Assembly: GCA_045540975.1 (NCBI GenBank)
Contig: JAZQIE010000072.1
Coordinates: forward strand, 1-64,000
Source of the DNA: SIG510 sp045540975
Lineage (GTDB): Bacteria; Bacillota; Clostridia; Oscillospirales; JAAYXM01
Length of the DNA stretch: 64,000 nucleotides
Direction: 5' to 3'
Positions 60,859 through 64,000 of this stretch are shown here, one piece after another; the first letter of the stretch is position 1, and every line of letters starts with the position of its first letter. Below the pieces are notes generated by a model, which saw only the letters and a program-made list of their open reading frames with translations, did not search any database and was not told where the DNA came from. Both the position numbers and the translations under genes were made by a program.

Positions 60859-62340
60859 ATGAAAATCGGATTCGATAACGAAATGTACTTTGCGCTTCAA
60901 ACCAAGAGAATTCGCGAGCGTGTGGATTCGTTTGGCGGCAAGCTCTATTTGGAGTTCGGCGGCAAGCTGTTTGACGATTTTCATGCATCCCGTGTCCTCC
61001 CCGGCTTCCAGCCGGACAGCAAAATGCAAATGCTGCTCAAAATGAAGGACGAAGCGGAGATTGTCATTACAATCAATGCCAACGACATTGAGAAAAACAA
61101 AGTCCGCGGCGACCTCGGTATCACCTATGACCAGGACGTCATGCGCCTCATCGATGCCTTCGGTGAATACGGTCTCTATGTGGGCAGCGTGGTGCTCACC
61201 CGATTCGCGGGGCAGCCCTCCGCCGAAAAATTCGAGCGCAACCTCCAAAGTTTCGGCATCAAAACCTATCGTCACTATTCCATTCCCGAATACCCCACCA
61301 ATATCCCGCTCATCGTGAGTGAGCAGGGCTTCGGGAAAAATGATTATATCAAAACCGAGCGCCCCATCGTGGTCATCACCGCACCGGGTCCGGGCAGCGG
61401 CAAGATGGCAACCTGCTTAAGCCAGCTCTATCATGAGCATGAGCGCGGTGTGAAGGCGGGGTATGCAAAATTCGAAACCTTCCCGATTTGGAATCTGCCC
61501 TTAAAACACCCGGTCAACCTCGCGTATGAGGCGGCAACCATCGACCTTGATGACCTCAATATGATTGACCCCTTCCATTTGGAGGCGCACGGGGAAACCA
61601 CCGTCAACTACAACCGTGACGTGGAAATTTTCCCGGTTTTGGAAGCGATTTTCCGCCGTATCAACGGGGAATGCTGCTATAAAAGTCCGACCGACATGGG
61701 CGTCAACATGGCGGGCTATGCCATCATTGACGACGATGTCTGCTGCGAAGCCTCCAAGCAGGAAATCATCCGCCGTTTCTATGAAACCCAGTGTGCGGTG
61801 CGCAAGGGCAATTCCGAGCAATCCAAGGTGCATAAACTGGAGATGCTCATGAGCTCGCTCAATTTGGATTGCTCCGCGCGCAAAACCGTCCCTGCGGCAC
61901 TCACCGCCGCCGCGGTCACGGGCGGACCTGCCGCCGCAATCGAGCTTGGTGACGGTACCGTGCTCACAGGCAAAACCTCGGACCTTTTGGGTGCAACCAG
62001 CGCGGCGCTTCTCAATGCGCTGAAATATCTTGCGGGGATTGACGATTCGGTCGACCTTGTAAGTCCCACCGCGCTTGCCCCGATTCAAGACCTCAAAACC
62101 AAGCATCTGGGCAACCACAATCCGCGCCTGCATACCGATGAAGTGCTCATCGCACTCGCCATCAGCGCGGTCACAAGCGAAAACGCGAAGAAGGCACTCG
62201 ATCAGCTGGATCACTTGGCAGGCTGTCAGGTTCATTCCTCGGTCATTCTGTCCACGGTGGATGAAAACGTGCTCAAAAAACTCGGTGTTCAGCTCACCTG
62301 CGAGCCGGTCTACCAAAACCGCAGACTCTATCACAAGTAA
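60859..62340 (+). CDS. DUF1846-domain protein
   Basis: A 493-aa protein of the DUF1846 family, recognised by length and by conserved blocks such as KIGFDNEMYFALQTKRIRERV, FGGKLFDDFHASRVLPGF, PIVVITAPGPGSGKMATCLSQLYH and NHNPRLHTDEVLIALAISA. The glycine-rich GPGSGKMAT segment looks like a phosphate-binding loop, so nucleotide binding is plausible. Structures of the family exist but no function is established to my knowledge. GGGAGGGAA precedes the ATG at 60859. It is a single-gene unit with its own promoter and terminator. Confidence 0.88.
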   Translation: MKIGFDNEMYFALQTKRIRERVDSFGGKLYLEFGGKLFDDFHASRVLPGFQPDSKMQMLLKMKDEAEIVITINANDIEKNKVRGDLGITYDQDVMRLIDAFGEYGLYVGSVVLTRFAGQPSAEKFERNLQSFGIKTYRHYSIPEYPTNIPLIVSEQGFGKNDYIKTERPIVVITAPGPGSGKMATCLSQLYHEHERGVKAGYAKFETFPIWNLPLKHPVNLAYEAATIDLDDLNMIDPFHLEAHGETTVNYNRDVEIFPVLEAIFRRINGECCYKSPTDMGVNMAGYAIIDDDVCCEASKQEIIRRFYETQCAVRKGNSEQSKVHKLEMLMSSLNLDCSARKTVPAALTAAAVTGGPAAAIELGDGTVLTGKTSDLLGATSAALLNALKYLAGIDDSVDLVSPTALAPIQDLKTKHLGNHNPRLHTDEVLIALAISAVTSENAKKALDQLDHLAGCQVHSSVILSTVDENVLKKLGVQLTCEPVYQNRRLYHK

Positions 62341-62349
62341 GATTGCAAC

Positions 62350-62380
62350 AAAAAAACGCTGTGAAACACAGCGTTTTTTT
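62350..62380. terminator. Bidirectional terminator
   Basis: ACGCTGTG, an AAA loop and CACAGCGT with A6 left and T7 right, between DUF1846 and the convergent YczE-like gene. Confidence 0.87.
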
Positions 62381-63060
62381 CATGATTCAAACCATTTTCG
62401 CCAGGAGAAGGAATCTTCAAACACAAAGTACCGCTCAAACACGCGCGAAAACAGACCGATACAAGGCCCGTTGACCGCCGCGCAGAAAACCGTGCCGAAT
62501 TTAATCCCCTCAAAATGCCCGAAGCCGAAAAACACAAACGAGAGCGCAATCGAAAACAGACACGAGAGAAGGTCATAGGCGGTTTTGCAATAGTTGATGT
62601 TTACTCCGGTCTTCGCGGAAACCTCTTTTACAAAAAGCTCATACACCTCGGGGGAGAGATAGGTGTGAAACAAAAGTGAGATTCCGCAGGTGGCAAACAG
62701 CAGCCCCACCGTGTACAGCGCAACCTTCACGCCGATATGCACAAGCGGAATCAAGTCAATCAAGACCGTTGCGCCATCCAAAAGGAGTCCGTAAATCACC
62801 GCGGTGACAAATGACATCAGATACGAGAATTTGAATTTCCGCATCACAAGAATCAAAAAAAGAAGGAGTCCCGCCTGCACAACATATTCCGCCACCCCGA
62901 AGGTGAAAAACGGGAAGACGGGCGCGAGCTTCAAATGCAAGAGATATGCGGGCGCAACAATCATTGAAACCCCAAAATCCGAACGCGCCATCATCGCAAC
63001 CCCGACCGCGAGAATGACAAGGCCGCACGCATAGGCAAGCTCGCTGGAAAACCGTTTCAT
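62380..63060 (-). CDS. YczE/YitT-like membrane protein
   Basis: A 226-aa protein with about five hydrophobic helices. The N-terminal SSELAYACGLVILAVGVAMMARSDFGVSMIVAPAYLL, with its glycine-rich first helix and polar SDFGVS, matches the YczE/YyaS/YitT group (DUF6198-like). No transport substrate is established. The start at 63060 (MKRFSSELAY) follows GGAGGGG; the longer frame runs through the promoter. It is divergent from a MarR gene and probably under its control. Confidence 0.75.
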   Translation of the reverse strand: MKRFSSELAYACGLVILAVGVAMMARSDFGVSMIVAPAYLLHLKLAPVFPFFTFGVAEYVVQAGLLLFLILVMRKFKFSYLMSFVTAVIYGLLLDGATVLIDLIPLVHIGVKVALYTVGLLFATCGISLLFHTYLSPEVYELFVKEVSAKTGVNINYCKTAYDLLSCLFSIALSFVFFGFGHFEGIKFGTVFCAAVNGPCIGLFSRVFERYFVFEDSFSWRKWFES

Positions 63061-63090
63061 AAGCCCCTCCAAAATCACAGAATCCCTATC

Positions 63091-63120
63091 ATTATACATG
63101 GTTGCGGCAAGCCTCGTCAA
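63091..63120 (-). promoter_or_regulatory. Promoter of the YczE-like gene
   Basis: On the minus strand TTGACG (63120-63115), 18 bp, TATAAT (63096-63091). Confidence 0.78.
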
Positions 63121-63130
63121 CCCAATAAGA

Positions 63131-63186
63131 TGTTGACAAATCAACAAATTTCTGATAGGATACAACTTGTTGACAAATCAACAAGT
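63131..63186 (+). promoter_or_regulatory. MarR promoter with two palindromic operators
   Basis: TTGACA (63133-63138), 17 bp, TAGGAT (63156-63161). Operator 1 (63131-63146) has arms TGTTGA and TCAACA around CAAA and overlaps the -35. Operator 2 (63165-63186) has 9-bp arms ACTTGTTGA and TCAACAAGT around the same CAAA and covers the transcription start. The centres are 37 bp apart. This fits autorepression by the adjacent MarR protein. Confidence 0.82.
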
Positions 63187-63199
63187 AAGGAGGCTTCTC

Positions 63200-63664
63200 A
63201 TGGTCGATCGATTTGAACGGTTTTCCGCCGCCATCACCGAAATCAATCGGTACTGGCACAAAATTGCATCGGATGAAATGAAACGATATGGGCTCAAGGG
63301 TCCGTTTGCACTGTATCTTGTCGCGCTTTATCGCAACCCGACGGGGCTGACCGCAACACAACTGTGCGAAGCGTGTGACCGCAATAAGGCGGATGTCTCG
63401 CGCGCGGTGCAAACCCTGGAGGAAAAGGGGCTTTTGTGCCGTGAAAAAAAGAACAACAACGGCTACCGCGCAAAGATTCTACTCACAGACGAGGGGAAAA
63501 CAGCGGCAGCGCACGTGCGCGAAGCGGCGGAAACCGCGGTGGAAATCGGCGGACACGGTCTCAGTGAAGAAGAGCGCGCAACTTTTTATCGTGCGCTGGA
63601 AGTGATTTCGGGAAACCTGCAAGGCATCAGCAAGGCGGGTCTTCCGCGTGAAGAAAGGGGATAG
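63200..63664 (+). CDS. MarR-family transcriptional regulator
   Basis: A 154-aa winged-helix regulator. The DNA-binding core is LTATQLCEACDRNKADVSRAVQTLEEKGLLCREKKNNNGYRAKILLTDEGK (about 55-105), with the wing in KNNNGYRAKI and dimerisation helices at both ends. The ATG at 63200 follows AAGGAGG; the longer frame starts inside the operator. Two TTGTTGA-type palindromes lie directly upstream. Likely autoregulated and controlling the divergent membrane protein; the ligand is unknown. Confidence 0.92.
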   Translation: MVDRFERFSAAITEINRYWHKIASDEMKRYGLKGPFALYLVALYRNPTGLTATQLCEACDRNKADVSRAVQTLEEKGLLCREKKNNNGYRAKILLTDEGKTAAAHVREAAETAVEIGGHGLSEEERATFYRALEVISGNLQGISKAGLPREERG

Positions 63665-63666
63665 GA

Positions 63667-64000
63667 ATGATTCGAATCATCGTGGATTCCACAACCGATA
63701 TGACCCCCGAGGTGCGTGAGCGCGTCACGGTCGTGCCGCTATCAATTCGGTTTGGAGAGGAGGAATACCGTGACGGGGTGAGCATTACCCGTCAGGAGTT
63801 TTATGAAAAACTGGTTGAGTGTGATGATCTTCCCACCACAAGTCAAGCAACCCCCGAGCAGTTTTTGAGCATCTTTGAGGAAACCTTGAAGGCAGAAGAT
63901 GAGGCAATTGTCATCACGCTCTCCTCCAAACTTTCGGGGACATGTCAAAGCGCAAAGATTGCGGCGGAGGAGTACGGAGGACGAGTCTCTGTGATTGACA
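63667..64000 (+). CDS. DegV-family fatty-acid-binding protein (partial, cut by window end)
   Basis: The first 111 residues of a DegV protein: MIRIIVDSTTDMTPEVRERVTVVPL, FGEEEYRDGVSITRQEFYEKL, PTTSQATPEQF and ITLSSKLSGTCQSA. In this family the STTDM and PTTSQ segments with SSKLSGT form the fatty-acid carboxylate site; DegV/FakB proteins present fatty acids to the kinase FakA. The frame is open to the window end. It starts 2 nt after the MarR stop with overlapping GGA signals, so the two are co-transcribed. Confidence 0.93.
   Translation, partial: MIRIIVDSTTDMTPEVRERVTVVPLSIRFGEEEYRDGVSITRQEFYEKLVECDDLPTTSQATPEQFLSIFEETLKAEDEAIVITLSSKLSGTCQSAKIAAEEYGGRVSVID

Overview
This window is a moderately GC-rich stretch of a Firmicutes (Bacillota) chromosome carrying the replication origin. 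The backbone rpmH-rnpA-yidD-yidC-jag, divergent from dnaA-dnaN-recF-remB-gyrB-gyrA, is the classic oriC neighbourhood of this phylum. SpoIID, a SpoIIIJ-type YidC, a zinc-type S18 and the mre/MinD/MgsA cluster point to Clostridia. An uncultured, probably gut-associated relative of the Oscillospirales or Christensenellales is a reasonable guess, but that is inference.

Layout. 1-2.7 kb: a 67-bp tandem repeat, two terminators and the leftward rpmH operon. 2.7-11.3 kb: dnaA, oriC (about 4.11-4.35 kb), dnaN, recF, remB, gyrB, gyrA. 11.3-20.9 kb: housekeeping genes (RNase HI, a NifS/IscU iron-sulfur pair, an NSS transporter, a zinc-type CDF exporter, a LysM/G5/M23 peptidase, pyridoxal kinase, NagA). 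20.9-21.3 kb: a cluster of small hairpins and tRNA-Arg(CCU). 21.4-29.5 kb: one rightward series, zapA-U32 peptidase-dut-maf-mreC-mreD-PBP2-minD-like-mgsA. 29.5-33.5 kb: a malate/lactate dehydrogenase with a strong promoter, facing three tandem amidohydrolase paralogues of unknown substrate. 33.5-41.1 kb: a YfbR-like nucleotidase, an AraC regulator with rhaB-rhaA-rhaD, and a second AraC regulator divergent from a GH2 hydrolase. 41.1-47 kb: a membrane protein, citrate synthase, spoIID, rpsF-ssb-rpsR, queT-galU. 47-56 kb: a 1094-aa S-layer-homology protein divergent from a DUF4430 lipoprotein, then a GH2-DMT transporter operon divergent from a third AraC regulator. 55.5-64 kb: an amidase-fold protein, a manganese-type CDF exporter, a K+ or Na+/H+ antiporter with RCK_C domains, a glycine riboswitch with an AGCS symporter, a DUF1846 protein, a divergent YczE-like/MarR pair, and the start of a DegV gene.

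How it works together. The core is replication initiation, cell-wall elongation and ribosome/secretion maintenance. The accessory part is catabolic: rhamnose breakdown, two GH2 hydrolases under separate AraC control, and three duplicated amidohydrolases. Many promoters are readable as TTGACA-like and TATAAT-like boxes 16-18 bp apart, and four carry clear palindromic operators. No defence system, prophage, CRISPR array or insertion sequence was found. The least explained items are the amidohydrolase triplet, the MinC-less MinD-like ATPase, the hairpins around the manganese-type CDF and the amidase, and the hairpin cluster near the tRNA.
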